From Nocardioides sp. (GTDB taxonomy: Bacteria > Actinomycetota > Actinomycetes > Propionibacteriales > Nocardioidaceae), in contig JBAOIH010000003.1 of the NCBI GenBank assembly GCA_037045645.1, positions 224,001-288,000 of the forward strand: DNA of 64,000 nt, in the 5' to 3' direction. Positions within the stretch are counted from its first letter, which is position 1. Each line of letters opens with the position of its first letter. This document shows positions 33,561 through 41,381 of this stretch, one piece after another. Under the pieces are notes generated by a model. It was given only the letters and a program-made list of their open reading frames with translations, was not told where the DNA came from and made no database searches. A program made the translations under genes and the position numbers.

Positions 33561-34772
33561 TCAGACCAGTTCTACGATCGTCGCGATGCCCATGCCGCCG
33601 CCGACGCAAAGCGTGGCCAGTCCCCGCTTGAGGTCGCGGCGTTCGAGCTCGTCGATCAAAGTGCCGAGGATCATCGCGCCGGTCGCACCCAGCGGGTGAC
33701 CCATCGCGATCGCGCCACCGTTGACGTTGGTGATGTCGTGGCTGATGCCCATGTCGCGCATGAAACGCATCGCCACAGCGGCGAACGCCTCGTTGATCTC
33801 GAAGAGGTCGATGTCCTCGACCTCCAGGCCCGCCTTGGCCAGCGCCTTGCGCGCGGCCGGAGCAGGTCCGGTGAGCATGATCGTCGGGTCGGCGCCAGAA
33901 ACTGCCGTGGCGAGGATCTGCGCGCGCGGCTTGAGGCCGAGCTGTTCGCCGATCTCCTCGTTGCCGACCAGCGTCAGCGCGGCACCGTCGACGATGCCCG
34001 ACGAGTTGCCCGCGTGGTGGACGTGGTTGATCTTCTCGACCCAGTGGTACTTCTCCAGCGCCACGTCGTCGAAGCCCGCGTCAGCGCCGATCTGCGCGAA
34101 GGACGCCTTGAGCCCGGCGAGCCCCTCGGGCGAGGTGTCGGGGCGGATGGTCTCGTCCTGTTCGAGCACGGGGACACCGTTGAGGTCCTTGACCGGGACG
34201 ACGGAGCCGTTGAAGTAGCCGTTGGCCCACGCCTTGGCGGCGCGGTGGTGGGACTCGGCGGCGTACGTGTCGACGTCCTCGCGGCTCCAGCCTTCGAGCG
34301 TGGCGATCAGGTCGGCGCCGATGCCTTGGGGTACGAAGCCGGTCTTGAGCGCGGTGGCCGGGTCGGAGGCCCAGGCGCCACCGTCGGAGCCCATGGGTAC
34401 GCGGCTCATCGACTCGACGCCACCGGCGATGATCAGGTCTTCGAAGCCCGAGGCCACGCGACCCGCGGCCTGGTTGACGGCCTCCAGGCCGGAGGCGCAG
34501 AAGCGGTTGAGCTGCACACCCGCGACGGTCTCGGGGTAGCCAGCAGCGAGCGCCGCGGTCTTGGCCAGGTCGCCACCTTGATCGGCCACGGGCGACACGA
34601 TGCCGAGCACCACGTCGTCGACGCGGTTGACGTCGAGGTTGGGGTTGCGCGTCTTGAGTTCGTCGAGCAAGCCGACGACGAGCTCGACCGGCTTCACCTC
34701 GTGGAGGGAGCCGTTGGCCTTGCCGCGGCCTCGGGGCGTACGAATGTGGTCGTACACAAATGCTTCTGCCAT
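33561..34772 (-). CDS. fadA: Acetyl-CoA C-acyltransferase (thiolase, FadA)
   Basis: Thiolytic last step of beta-oxidation, 403 residues. The nucleophilic Cys is in VQLNRFCASGLEAVN, the His block in FEINEAFAAVAMRFM, NVNGGAIAMGHPLGATGA carries the second His, and the acid/base Cys is in LATLCVGGGMGIA. ATG 34772 has AAGGAC 6 nt upstream; the longer frame beyond it runs across the MerR operator. fadB follows 14 bp downstream, forming fadA-fadB as in actinobacterial trifunctional complexes. Expression is probably set by the divergent MerR gene through the palindrome at 34836-34862, 64 bp upstream of the start. Confidence 0.93.
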   Translation of the reverse strand: MAEAFVYDHIRTPRGRGKANGSLHEVKPVELVVGLLDELKTRNPNLDVNRVDDVVLGIVSPVADQGGDLAKTAALAAGYPETVAGVQLNRFCASGLEAVNQAAGRVASGFEDLIIAGGVESMSRVPMGSDGGAWASDPATALKTGFVPQGIGADLIATLEGWSREDVDTYAAESHHRAAKAWANGYFNGSVVPVKDLNGVPVLEQDETIRPDTSPEGLAGLKASFAQIGADAGFDDVALEKYHWVEKINHVHHAGNSSGIVDGAALTLVGNEEIGEQLGLKPRAQILATAVSGADPTIMLTGPAPAARKALAKAGLEVEDIDLFEINEAFAAVAMRFMRDMGISHDITNVNGGAIAMGHPLGATGAMILGTLIDELERRDLKRGLATLCVGGGMGIATIVELV

Positions 34773-34826
34773 GACCGTCCTTATCTCAGTACAGCTGGGG
34801 CAACGGCGCGCGAGAGCCGCGCACGG

Positions 34827-34862
34827 TTGTCCGATGATTGTGACACCGATACTGTCACAATC
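34827..34862 (+). promoter_or_regulatory. Operator/promoter between fadA and the MerR regulator
   Basis: Perfect 10-bp inverted repeat GATTGTGACA (34836-34845) and TGTCACAATC (34853-34862) with a 7-bp spacer. On the plus strand, -35 TTGTCC (34827-34832), 17 bp, -10 TACTGT (34850-34855) ends 10 bp before the MerR ATG. The palindrome covers the -10, which suits autoregulation; the same site faces fadA. Confidence 0.75.
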
Positions 34863-34865
34863 TCC

Positions 34866-35663
34866 ATGACGTGTGGGACGGCTCACGCGACCGCCCCGAG
34901 AGGCGCTCAGAGGAAAGGGGGGTCCGCGATCACTGCCACGGCTCAAGCACCCGCTGACGACGACGGCCTGCTGACCCTCGAGCAACTCACCGAGCGGGTC
35001 GGGATGAGCGTGCGGAACGTACGGTTCTACACCTCGCGCGGCCTCGTACCCCCACCACTGCGGCGTGGTCGGGTCGGTTATTACACCGCCGATCACGTGG
35101 CGCGCCTCGGGCTCGTGCAGGAGTTGCAGTCACACGGCTTCACGTTGTCGGCGATCGAGCGGTACGTCGCGCGCATCCCCGCCGACGCGACCCCGGAGAA
35201 CATCGCCTTGCACAAAGCGATGCTGGTGCCGTGGCAGGCCGCGACCTCGGTGTCGATGAGCGGACCCGAGTTGCAGCGGCGCGCCGGTCGTACGCTCTCC
35301 AGCGAAGACCTCGAGACGCTCAGCGCGCTCGGGGTGATCAGCGCCAACGGCTCGCGCTGGGAGGTCGAGGTAAGCCAACTCCCCGTGGGTCTCGGACTGC
35401 TGGAACTCGGGTATCCGCTCGAAGCCGCGCAAGCCGCAAGCGAGATCTATCAGCGCCATGGGCGCGCGATCGCCGAGGAGTTGTACGAGCTCTTCCGCAA
35501 GCAGGTCTGGCCGCACTACCGCGAATCCGGCGCCTCGCCCGAACGGATCCAAGAGGTCGTCGAGCGTCTCAAGCCGCTGTCGATCGCGTCGCTCGTGGAT
35601 GCGTACGAGGCGGGGATGGACCAGACGCGGCGCGAGAGCATCGCGCGCCGCGCCACCCGCTGA
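34866..35663 (+). CDS. MerR-family regulator, probably controlling fadAB
   Basis: A 265-residue regulator with an N-terminal MerR helix-turn-helix: LTLEQLTERVGMSVRNVRFY, SRGLVPPPLRRGRVGYYTADHVARL and the coiled dimerisation helix. The remaining 170 residues are a large effector part with no cysteine cluster, so metals are unlikely; an acyl-CoA or lipid ligand would suit the context. ATG 34866 is chosen because a -10 ends 10 bp upstream (leaderless); an internal start near ITATAQAPADDDG after a GAGGAAAGGGG stretch is the alternative but would need a non-ATG codon. Divergent from fadA. The TGA is the first part of a GAGGGCTCACGAAC repeat. Confidence 0.85.
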   Translation: MTCGTAHATAPRGAQRKGGSAITATAQAPADDDGLLTLEQLTERVGMSVRNVRFYTSRGLVPPPLRRGRVGYYTADHVARLGLVQELQSHGFTLSAIERYVARIPADATPENIALHKAMLVPWQAATSVSMSGPELQRRAGRTLSSEDLETLSALGVISANGSRWEVEVSQLPVGLGLLELGYPLEAAQAASEIYQRHGRAIAEELYELFRKQVWPHYRESGASPERIQEVVERLKPLSIASLVDAYEAGMDQTRRESIARRATR

Positions 35664-35696
35664 GGGCTCACGAACTCTTGGCGAGGGCTCACGAAC
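35662..35696. repeat. Family F phased repeat, 2 units at the MerR 3' end
   Basis: GAGGGCTCACGAAC at 35662-35675 and 35683-35696, a 21-bp period, beginning inside the MerR stop codon. A relative, GAGGGGTCACGAAC, lies near 28640 at another gene end. Confidence 0.75.
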
Positions 35697-35773
35697 GCTC
35701 CACCCTTTCGGGCATTGGGCGTTCGCGTCCGCGCTGCTTTGCTGGACAGTCCATCGATCCACAAGGAGCAGTC

Positions 35774-35968
35774 ATGGGACTTGGCGACAAGATCAGCAAC
35801 GAGGCCGAAGAACTCAAAGGCAAGGCCAAGGAGTCGTACGGCGACGCGACTGATAACGAGTCGATGCAGGCCGAGGGCAAGGCCGACCAGGCCAGTGCCG
35901 GCGTGAAGCAAGCCGGCGAGAAGGTGAAGGACGCCGCTAAGGACCTCAAGGACGGCTTCAAGAACTGA
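35774..35968 (+). CDS. CsbD-family stress protein
   Basis: A 64-residue, highly charged helical protein: GLGDKISNEAEELKGKAKES, then DNESMQAEGKADQASAG and repeated K-A/D heptads (GEKVKDAAKDLKDGFKN). This is the CsbD/YjbJ pattern of small stress-induced proteins, abundant in Actinobacteria and of unknown biochemical function; B. subtilis csbD is SigB-controlled. AAGGAG lies 5 nt before ATG 35774, a strong site. The stop codon is embedded in the first unit of the family G array. Confidence 0.88.
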   Translation: MGLGDKISNEAEELKGKAKESYGDATDNESMQAEGKADQASAGVKQAGEKVKDAAKDLKDGFKN

Positions 35969-36058
35969 GTCAGCAGGTATTTCGCGCGAGTCAGGAGATC
36001 TTTCGCCGACTCGGCGGGGATTTCTGCTGACTCGGCGGGGATTTCTGCTGACTCAGCG
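35967..36058. repeat. Family G phased repeat, 5 units at a convergent gene junction
   Basis: Units of the GASTCRGCRGG...ATTTC type start at 35967, 35988, 36008, 36029 and 36050, that is 20-21 bp apart. The first overlaps the CsbD stop codon and the last contains the stop of the convergent amidotransferase gene, so both stops lie in repeat DNA. Confidence 0.82.
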
Positions 36059-36790
36059 GGCGTGGAGTTCCACGAACCGTCGCAGCAGGAGGGGCGGGGC
36101 GGTGATGTCGTACGCCTGAGCGCGCGCGACGATCGCCTCGCCCTCCTCGGGCGCGAAGTAGCCGTGATGGCGATAGACCTCGACGCGTAAGGCGAGTTGT
36201 TCGAGGTCGAGTTCGGGGTGGAACTGGGTGGCGTACACGTGGCGCCCCAGGCGGAAGCCCTGCACCGGGCAGGCACGTCCCGACGCCAACAACACCGCGC
36301 CGTCCGGCAGTCGTGACACCGCCTCCTTGTGGCCGAGGAAGGCGTCGAAGTCACGCGGCAGGACGCCGAAGAGCGGGTCGTCCACGCCTTCGTCGGTCAG
36401 TGTGATGGGGGCGGCTCCGACGGGTTCGGCGTACGTCCGGTCGACCACCCCGCCGCACTGGACTCCCAGAGTGCCGATGCCATAGCAGGCCCCGAGGAAA
36501 GGGAAGTCCGCCTCGATCACCCGCCGGCACAGCGTGTCCAGTTCGGCCTCGACCCGCACCTGCTCTGGCGATTTCGACGAGGCCGGATCAGACACGTTGA
36601 AGGGTCCGCCACCCAGGATGAAACCCGAGATCGACGCGAGGTCGAAGTCAGGCAGCGATTCGCGTTCCAGTCGCACCCGGAGCAGCGATTCGGGAGTCAG
36701 TCCGGCGAACCGGCGTACGGCCTCATATTCACCGTCGGCAACGGTATCGTCGGCTCGAGTCCCGAGGAAGACGAAGGGCAGCGAGTTCAC
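36053..36790 (-). CDS. Stand-alone class I glutamine amidotransferase-like protein
   Basis: A 245-residue GATase with a GuaA-like fold: FILGGGPFNVSD (oxyanion segment), the nucleophile in PFLGACYGIGTLG and His-Glu in YATQFHPELD. Proteins of this type, annotated as GMP-synthase-like amidotransferases, lack a synthetase domain; their acceptor is unknown. The ATG start overlaps the stop of the PNPOx-like gene upstream (4 bp), so the two are co-translated. Its last codons and TGA are in the family G repeat. Confidence 0.84.
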   Translation of the reverse strand: MNSLPFVFLGTRADDTVADGEYEAVRRFAGLTPESLLRVRLERESLPDFDLASISGFILGGGPFNVSDPASSKSPEQVRVEAELDTLCRRVIEADFPFLGACYGIGTLGVQCGGVVDRTYAEPVGAAPITLTDEGVDDPLFGVLPRDFDAFLGHKEAVSRLPDGAVLLASGRACPVQGFRLGRHVYATQFHPELDLEQLALRVEVYRHHGYFAPEEGEAIVARAQAYDITAPPLLLRRFVELHAR

Positions 36791-37224
36791 TCGGGCCGCA
36801 GGTGGCGCCAGGGCAGGGCCAGGTCGAAACGACGCCCGGAGAACTCGGTCGGGGTGATCTCGACGACGTTGTACTTCAAGGTGTTGACCCAGGGTCGGAG
36901 CGGGACGTTCTCGGCGCGGTGCGCTTCGTCTTCCTCCAACAGCCGCGCGGTGCCGCGCACGATCACACTGGTGGCCTGGTGCTCGTCGTACTCATCGGCC
37001 TCGAAGGCGATGTCGGGGTTCATCACGACGCCGAGCAGCTTGGAGCCCTCGGCGGTGCGGAAGAGCAGTGTGCGCTGTCCGCTCTGCTTGTCGACCGCGA
37101 AGTTGATGGGGGTGATGTGCACCTGCTCGGCGAGGTGGAACGCGAGTCGTCCGAACTCGTGCGACTGCAGGAAGGTCCAGCACTCGTCGTCGGACAGGAT
37201 GTGGACGGGGTTCTCGTCGTTCAT
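36787..37224 (-). CDS. Pyridoxamine-5'-phosphate oxidase family flavin/F420-binding protein
   Basis: A 145-residue split-barrel protein: ECWTFLQSHEFGRLAFH, HITPINFAVDKQSGQRTLLFRTAEGSKL and the C-terminal VEITPTEFSGRRF. This is the PNPOx-like family used by actinobacteria for flavin- or F420-linked redox proteins; true PdxH is longer. The substrate is unknown. GAGGAG is 9 nt before ATG 37224. It forms a two-gene operon with the amidotransferase. The 72 bp upstream of its start contain TTGGAC and no convincing -10. Confidence 0.82.
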   Translation of the reverse strand: MNDENPVHILSDDECWTFLQSHEFGRLAFHLAEQVHITPINFAVDKQSGQRTLLFRTAEGSKLLGVVMNPDIAFEADEYDEHQATSVIVRGTARLLEEDEAHRAENVPLRPWVNTLKYNVVEITPTEFSGRRFDLALPWRHLRPE

Positions 37225-37296
37225 GGCGACGCTCCTCGGTCGATGGTGGCTCTTGATGACAAACTTACGACGCTGCGTAGTCCAAGCAAAAGGCGC

Positions 37297-38448
37297 TCAG
37301 GCTTCGAACGCCGCACCGGCCTCGACAAGGGCATCCACGCCCTCGATGCCCCAGGCTGCGAGCGCTTCCCGAGTCGCGGATCCGGGTCCTCCCGCGGGGC
37401 GCGAGATGGTCGCGGGCGTACGCGAGAAGCGCGGCGCGGGGGCGGGCTGGACGATGCCGGCCTCGGTCACGAAGGTCTCGCGCGCCGCCAGGTGCGGGTG
37501 CGCGATCGCCTCGTCGTACGGGAGTACGGGACCCACGCAGGCGTCCGTCGCGTCGAAGATCTCGGCCCATTCCGCCTGGGATTTGGCCTTGAACGCGTCG
37601 GTGAAGGCCGCGCGGATCACGGGATAGTTCGCGGGGTCGTTGCGATCGGGCAGGTCTTCGAGCCCGAGCAGACGGATCAACTCGGTGTAGAACTGCGGTT
37701 CGAGCGAGCCGATCGTCATGTGTCGGCCGTCGGCCGTCTCGTAGATGTCGTAGTACGGAGTCCCGCCGTCGAGCAGGCCGCTCGCGCGTCGGTCCGTGGG
37801 GGCGCCGAGCGCGGCGAAGGTGGCAGCCATCGCGTTGAGATGCGCCGTGCCGTCGACGATCGCGGCATCGACGACCTGACCCTGGCCGCTGGTGCGCGCT
37901 TCCAGCACAGCAGCCAGCACCCCGATCACCAGGTAGGTCGAGCCACCGCCGAAGTCCCCGACCAGGTTGCTGGGGAAGTGTGGTCTGGCCTTGTCCTGAC
38001 CGAGGCCGAAGAGAGCGCCCGTGATGCCGATGTAGTTCATGTCGTGTCCGGCCGCCTGAGCCCATGGACCGTCCTGGCCCCACCCGGTCATCCGGCCGTA
38101 CACCAACTTCGGGTTGAGCGCGTGACAGTCCTCAGGGCCGAGGCCGAGCCGCTCGATCGCGCCAGGGCGCATGCCCTCGATGAGTACGTCGGCCTCTGCG
38201 ACGAGTTGCTTGACTGTCTCGATCGCCTTGGGGTTCTTCAGATCCATGGCCACGCTCGGACGCGACCGCGTCATCACGTCATGCTTGCCGCCGCCGAACA
38301 TCCCGCCGCCCGGACGCTCGATCCGGATCACGTCGGCGCCGAGGTCGGCCAGGATCATGCACGCGTGTGGTCCAGGACCGATGCCCGCGATCTCGACGAC
38401 CTTGATGCCCTTGAGTGGCCCGGTGCCCTGGCCCAGTGCGTACGTCAT
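37297..38448 (-). CDS. mcr: Alpha-methylacyl-CoA racemase (CoA-transferase family III)
   Basis: Epimerises 2-methylacyl-CoA thioesters so that (2R)-branched acids and sterol side chains can enter beta-oxidation. The 383-residue protein matches the racemase branch of family III rather than transferases: VVEIAGIGPGPHACMILADLGADVIRIE, the catalytic His in QAAGHDMNYIGITGA, then DFGGGSTYLVIGVLAA and VVDAAIVDGTAHL with the partner acidic residues (compare His126/Asp156 of M. tuberculosis MCR). In the wider context it fits the fadAB and AtuA-type degradation genes. It starts at ATG 38448, 37 bp past a long hairpin repeat that follows copA. The gene symbol is by similarity. Confidence 0.87.
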   Translation of the reverse strand: MTYALGQGTGPLKGIKVVEIAGIGPGPHACMILADLGADVIRIERPGGGMFGGGKHDVMTRSRPSVAMDLKNPKAIETVKQLVAEADVLIEGMRPGAIERLGLGPEDCHALNPKLVYGRMTGWGQDGPWAQAAGHDMNYIGITGALFGLGQDKARPHFPSNLVGDFGGGSTYLVIGVLAAVLEARTSGQGQVVDAAIVDGTAHLNAMAATFAALGAPTDRRASGLLDGGTPYYDIYETADGRHMTIGSLEPQFYTELIRLLGLEDLPDRNDPANYPVIRAAFTDAFKAKSQAEWAEIFDATDACVGPVLPYDEAIAHPHLAARETFVTEAGIVQPAPAPRFSRTPATISRPAGGPGSATREALAAWGIEGVDALVEAGAAFEA

Positions 38449-38484
38449 GGGCGCGATTGTGGCAGGGCGGGCTGGTCCCCTTGC

Positions 38485-38551
38485 GGGGTAGTCCAGTGCG
38501 AAATGGTCGTGTTTGCTGCCGGCGGACGACCATTTCGCACTGGACTACCCC
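38485..38551. repeat. Long hairpin repeat, copy 1, after copA
   Basis: A perfect 26-bp inverted repeat: left arm 38485-38510 (GGGGTAGTCCAGTGCGAAAT and on), right arm 38526-38551, with a 15-nt loop. It begins 6 bp after the copA stop. The arm sequence recurs at 41307-41367 on the other side of the copper operon. Confidence 0.95.
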
Positions 38552-38557
38552 GAAATT

Positions 38558-40765
38558 TCAGGAGAAGCGGCGCAATCGCAGCGAGTTCGTCACCACGAAC
38601 ACACTCGAAAACGCCATCGCCGCACCAGCCAACATCGGGTTGAGCAGCCCGGCCGCGGCGACCGGGATCGCCGCCACGTTGTAGGCGAACGCCCAGAACA
38701 GGTTTCCCTTGATCGTACGCAGCGTCTTGCGAGAGAGCCGGATCGCGGTGCTCGCCTCAGCCAGGTCACCCTTGACCAAGGTCAGGTCGGACGCCTCGAT
38801 CGCGACGTCGGTCCCCGTACCCATCGCGATACCCAGGTCGGCCTGGGCCAGCGCTGCTGCATCGTTGACGCCGTCGCCGATCATCGCCACGACACGGCCC
38901 TCGTCTTGCAGGCGCTTGACGACACGCACCTTGTCGGCGGGCATGACCTCGGCGATCACTTCGTCGATGCCGACCTCGGCAGCGACCTGGCGGGCCACGG
39001 TCTCGTTGTCGCCGGTAAGGAGGACCGGCCGCAGACCGAGTTCTTTGAGGCGTTGTACGGCCACTCGTGACGAAGCCTTGATCCGGTCCTCCAGCAGGAT
39101 CAGTCCGCGCGCTGCGCCATCCCAGCCGACGGCGACGACCGTACGACCCTCTCGTTGCGCCTGCTCGAAGCGTTCCTGCAAGTCGGCGGAAAGGTGCTGC
39201 GATCGGTCAGCCAGCAAGCGTGGTCGGCCGACGAGGACGGCGCGCCCCTCGACGTTGCCTTCGACGCCGAGCCCGTCGAGATTGGCGAAATTCTCGGGAG
39301 TCGGCAGGTCGCCGTTGTCGAGTGCGGCGCGGACGATGGCGGCTGCGATCGGGTGCTCGCTGCCGGATTCGAGGGCACCCGCGAAGCGGAGCACCTGATC
39401 GCGATCCTCGACAGCAGCCACGTCCACCACACCCATCTCCCCGGTGGTGACCGTGCCGGTCTTGTCGAGCACAGCAGTGTCGACGCGGCGGGTGTCTTCG
39501 AGCACCTCGGGGCCCTTGATCACGATGCCCAACTGAGCTCCGCGACCGGTGCCCACCATCAGCGCCGTCGGCGTCGCGAGGCCGAGGGCGCAGGGGCAGG
39601 CGATGATGAGTACGGCGACCGCGGCGGTGAACGCGGCCGCTGCTCCGGCTCCGGCCAGGAGCCAGCCGCCGAGGGTGAGCAGCGCCAGCACCATCACGAC
39701 CGGGACGAAGACGCCAGAGATCCGGTCGGCCAGGCGCTGCACCTCGGCCTTGCCGTTCTGCGCGTCCTCGACCAGACGGGCAAGCTGGGCCAGTTCGGTT
39801 TCGGCGCCGACTCGGGTCGCTTCGACGACTAGCCGCCCGCTGGCGTTCAGCGTCGCGCCGGTCACGGCCGACCCGGGCTGGACCTCGATCGGCACGGGTT
39901 CCCCCGTCAACATCGATTCGTCGACGGCCGAGCGGCCTTCGACGACCGTGCCGTCCGTGGCGACCTTCTCCCCCGGGCGTACGACGAAGTGGTCGCCGAC
40001 CTGGAGTTGCTCAGCCGCGACCGTCACCTCGCGTCCGTCGCGCAGCACGGTGACCTGCTTGGCGCCGAGTTCCATCAACGACTTCAGCGCCGCACCCGCT
40101 TGACGCTTGGCCCGGTGCTCGAGCCAACGCCCCAGCAAGATGAAGGTGGTGACGCCGGCGGCAGCTTCGAGATAGATGTAGGACGTCGCCATCCCCCGCT
40201 CGGGGCGCAACTCGAAGCCGTGCGTCATGCCTGGATGCCCGGCCATCCCGAAGAACAGCGCATAGAGCGACCAGCCGAAGGCCGCCAAAGTCCCGACGCT
40301 CACCAGCGTGTCCATGGTCGCGGCGCCGTGACGCGCATTGGTCCACGCCGCCTGGTGGAACGGCCAGCCGCCCCAGACCACCACGGGCGCGGCCAGGGTC
40401 AACGACAGCCACTGCCAGTTGGTGAACTGCAGCGGCGGGATCATCGCCATCGCGATCACCGGGATGCTGAGGATCGCGGAGATGACGACGCGCTGTCGAA
40501 GCGGGTCGCCTTCGGGTTGGTCTGGCTGCTCTGGCTGATCGAGCGAAGTCGAGGTGACCCCGTACCCCGCCTGTTCGACGGTCTGCACCAACTGCTCCCG
40601 GCTGACGGTCGGGGCGTACGCCACCTTCGCCTTCTCGGTCGCGTAGTTGACCGTCGCCGTGACGCCCTCGATCTTGTTGAGCTTGCGCTCGATCCGGTTG
40701 GCACACGACGCGCACGTCATGCCGGTGATCGCGAGTTCGACCTCAACTGGTTGCTTTTCGCTCAT
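38558..40765 (-). CDS. copA: Copper-exporting P1B-type ATPase (CopA/CtpV-like)
   Basis: Pumps Cu(I) out of the cytosol using ATP. The 735-residue protein has one N-terminal metal-binding domain (GMTCASCANR, Cys 18 and 21), a short Gln/Pro linker, eight membrane helices with the copper-site CPC in IIACPCALGLATPTAL, the phosphorylation site VLDKTGTVTTG, the SEHP histidine in LESGSEHPIAAA, and the hinge GDGVNDAAALAQADLGIAMG. The C-terminus ends in NSLRLRRFS, as is usual. The start overlaps the copZ stop (ATGA). It is the last gene of csoR-copZ-copA, controlled by CsoR at 41271-41287. Confidence 0.96.
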   Translation of the reverse strand: MSEKQPVEVELAITGMTCASCANRIERKLNKIEGVTATVNYATEKAKVAYAPTVSREQLVQTVEQAGYGVTSTSLDQPEQPDQPEGDPLRQRVVISAILSIPVIAMAMIPPLQFTNWQWLSLTLAAPVVVWGGWPFHQAAWTNARHGAATMDTLVSVGTLAAFGWSLYALFFGMAGHPGMTHGFELRPERGMATSYIYLEAAAGVTTFILLGRWLEHRAKRQAGAALKSLMELGAKQVTVLRDGREVTVAAEQLQVGDHFVVRPGEKVATDGTVVEGRSAVDESMLTGEPVPIEVQPGSAVTGATLNASGRLVVEATRVGAETELAQLARLVEDAQNGKAEVQRLADRISGVFVPVVMVLALLTLGGWLLAGAGAAAAFTAAVAVLIIACPCALGLATPTALMVGTGRGAQLGIVIKGPEVLEDTRRVDTAVLDKTGTVTTGEMGVVDVAAVEDRDQVLRFAGALESGSEHPIAAAIVRAALDNGDLPTPENFANLDGLGVEGNVEGRAVLVGRPRLLADRSQHLSADLQERFEQAQREGRTVVAVGWDGAARGLILLEDRIKASSRVAVQRLKELGLRPVLLTGDNETVARQVAAEVGIDEVIAEVMPADKVRVVKRLQDEGRVVAMIGDGVNDAAALAQADLGIAMGTGTDVAIEASDLTLVKGDLAEASTAIRLSRKTLRTIKGNLFWAFAYNVAAIPVAAAGLLNPMLAGAAMAFSSVFVVTNSLRLRRFS

Positions 40766-40965
40766 GCCAGCACGTAGCCGGCCTCCTCGACCGCAGCGCG
40801 TACGGCTGCCTCGTCGAGGGGCTCGGCGGAAGTGACGGTGACGGCACCGGTCTCCACGACGACGTCGACGTTCTCGACGCCCGCGATCTCGGAGATCTCT
40901 TCGGTGACCGAGGCGGCGCAGTGTCCGCAGGTCATGCCGGTGACGGTGTAGGTGTTGGTGGTCAT
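40762..40965 (-). CDS. copZ: Copper chaperone CopZ (heavy-metal-associated domain)
   Basis: A single ferredoxin-like HMA domain of 67 residues. The Cu(I)-binding motif is GMTCGHCAASV, and the ending EEAGYVLA closes the beta-alpha-beta-beta-alpha-beta fold. It carries copper to CopA or to CsoR. GAAAGGGG lies 8 nt before ATG 40965. The gene is 11 bp after csoR and overlaps copA by 4 bp. Confidence 0.94.
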   Translation of the reverse strand: MTTNTYTVTGMTCGHCAASVTEEISEIAGVENVDVVVETGAVTVTSAEPLDEAAVRAAVEEAGYVLA

Positions 40966-40976
40966 CTCGTCCCCTT

Positions 40977-41261
40977 TCAGGACTTCACGAGCCTGGCGAT
41001 GGCCGCCGAGGCTTCCTTGAGTTTGGCGTCGAGGTCGTCGGCGTCGGCATTGCGTACGCAGTGGTCGAGGTGGTCGTCGAGCAACATCAGGCTGACGGCC
41101 TGAAGCGCCTTGGTCATCGCGGAGATCTGCGTGAGGACGTCGATGCAGTACTTGTCGTCCTCGACCATCTTGTGCACCCCGCGCGCCTGGCCTTCGATGC
41201 GGCGCAGGCGTTTGAGGACAGCATCCTTGTGGCCCGCGTGGTGATAGCCGTGGTCGGTCAT
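40977..41261 (-). CDS. csoR: Copper-sensing repressor CsoR
   Basis: A 94-residue all-helical repressor. The Cu(I) ligands C-H-C are visible: Cys in DDKYCIDVLTQISAM, and His and Cys in DDHLDHCVRNAD. N-terminal His residues (GYHHAGHKDAVLKRLRRIEGQ) are common in CsoR/FrmR proteins. ATG 41261 is chosen because a -10 TATCAT (41268-41273) lies 6 nt upstream inside the operator, giving a leaderless message; a longer frame would start within the operator itself. It represses csoR-copZ-copA until copper binds. Confidence 0.95.
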   Translation of the reverse strand: MTDHGYHHAGHKDAVLKRLRRIEGQARGVHKMVEDDKYCIDVLTQISAMTKALQAVSLMLLDDHLDHCVRNADADDLDAKLKEASAAIARLVKS

Positions 41262-41270
41262 GCTTGCATG

Positions 41271-41287
41271 ATACCCCCGTGGGGTAT
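41271..41287 (-). promoter_or_regulatory. CsoR operator of the copper operon
   Basis: ATACCCC-CGT-GGGGTAT, perfect 7-bp arms, 9 bp upstream of the csoR start. It matches the known CsoR-box pattern (TACCCC with central spacer and GGGGTA) and overlaps the proposed -10. Confidence 0.9.
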
Positions 41288-41306
41288 ATCCGCGCTGCAA
41301 TGGTGC

Positions 41307-41367
41307 GTAGTCCAGTGCGAAATGGTTGTGATTTCGCGAGTGGGGCGACCATTTCGCACTGGACTAC
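41307..41367. repeat. Long hairpin repeat, copy 2, upstream of csoR
   Basis: Arms GTAGTCCAGTGCGAAATGGT (41307-41326) and the exact complement at 41348-41367, with a 21-nt loop; 20 bp perfect. It shares its arm sequence with copy 1 but has a different loop. It lies between the ABC importer 3' end and the CsoR operator. Confidence 0.95.
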
Positions 41368-41381
41368 CCAAAGAGGCGGGC

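Noticed and set aside
40537..40570. Pro/Gln-rich QPEQPDQPE linker in CopA as another repeat insertion
   Set aside because: Only one copy is visible and CopA linkers are naturally variable, so there is no evidence for a mobile origin.
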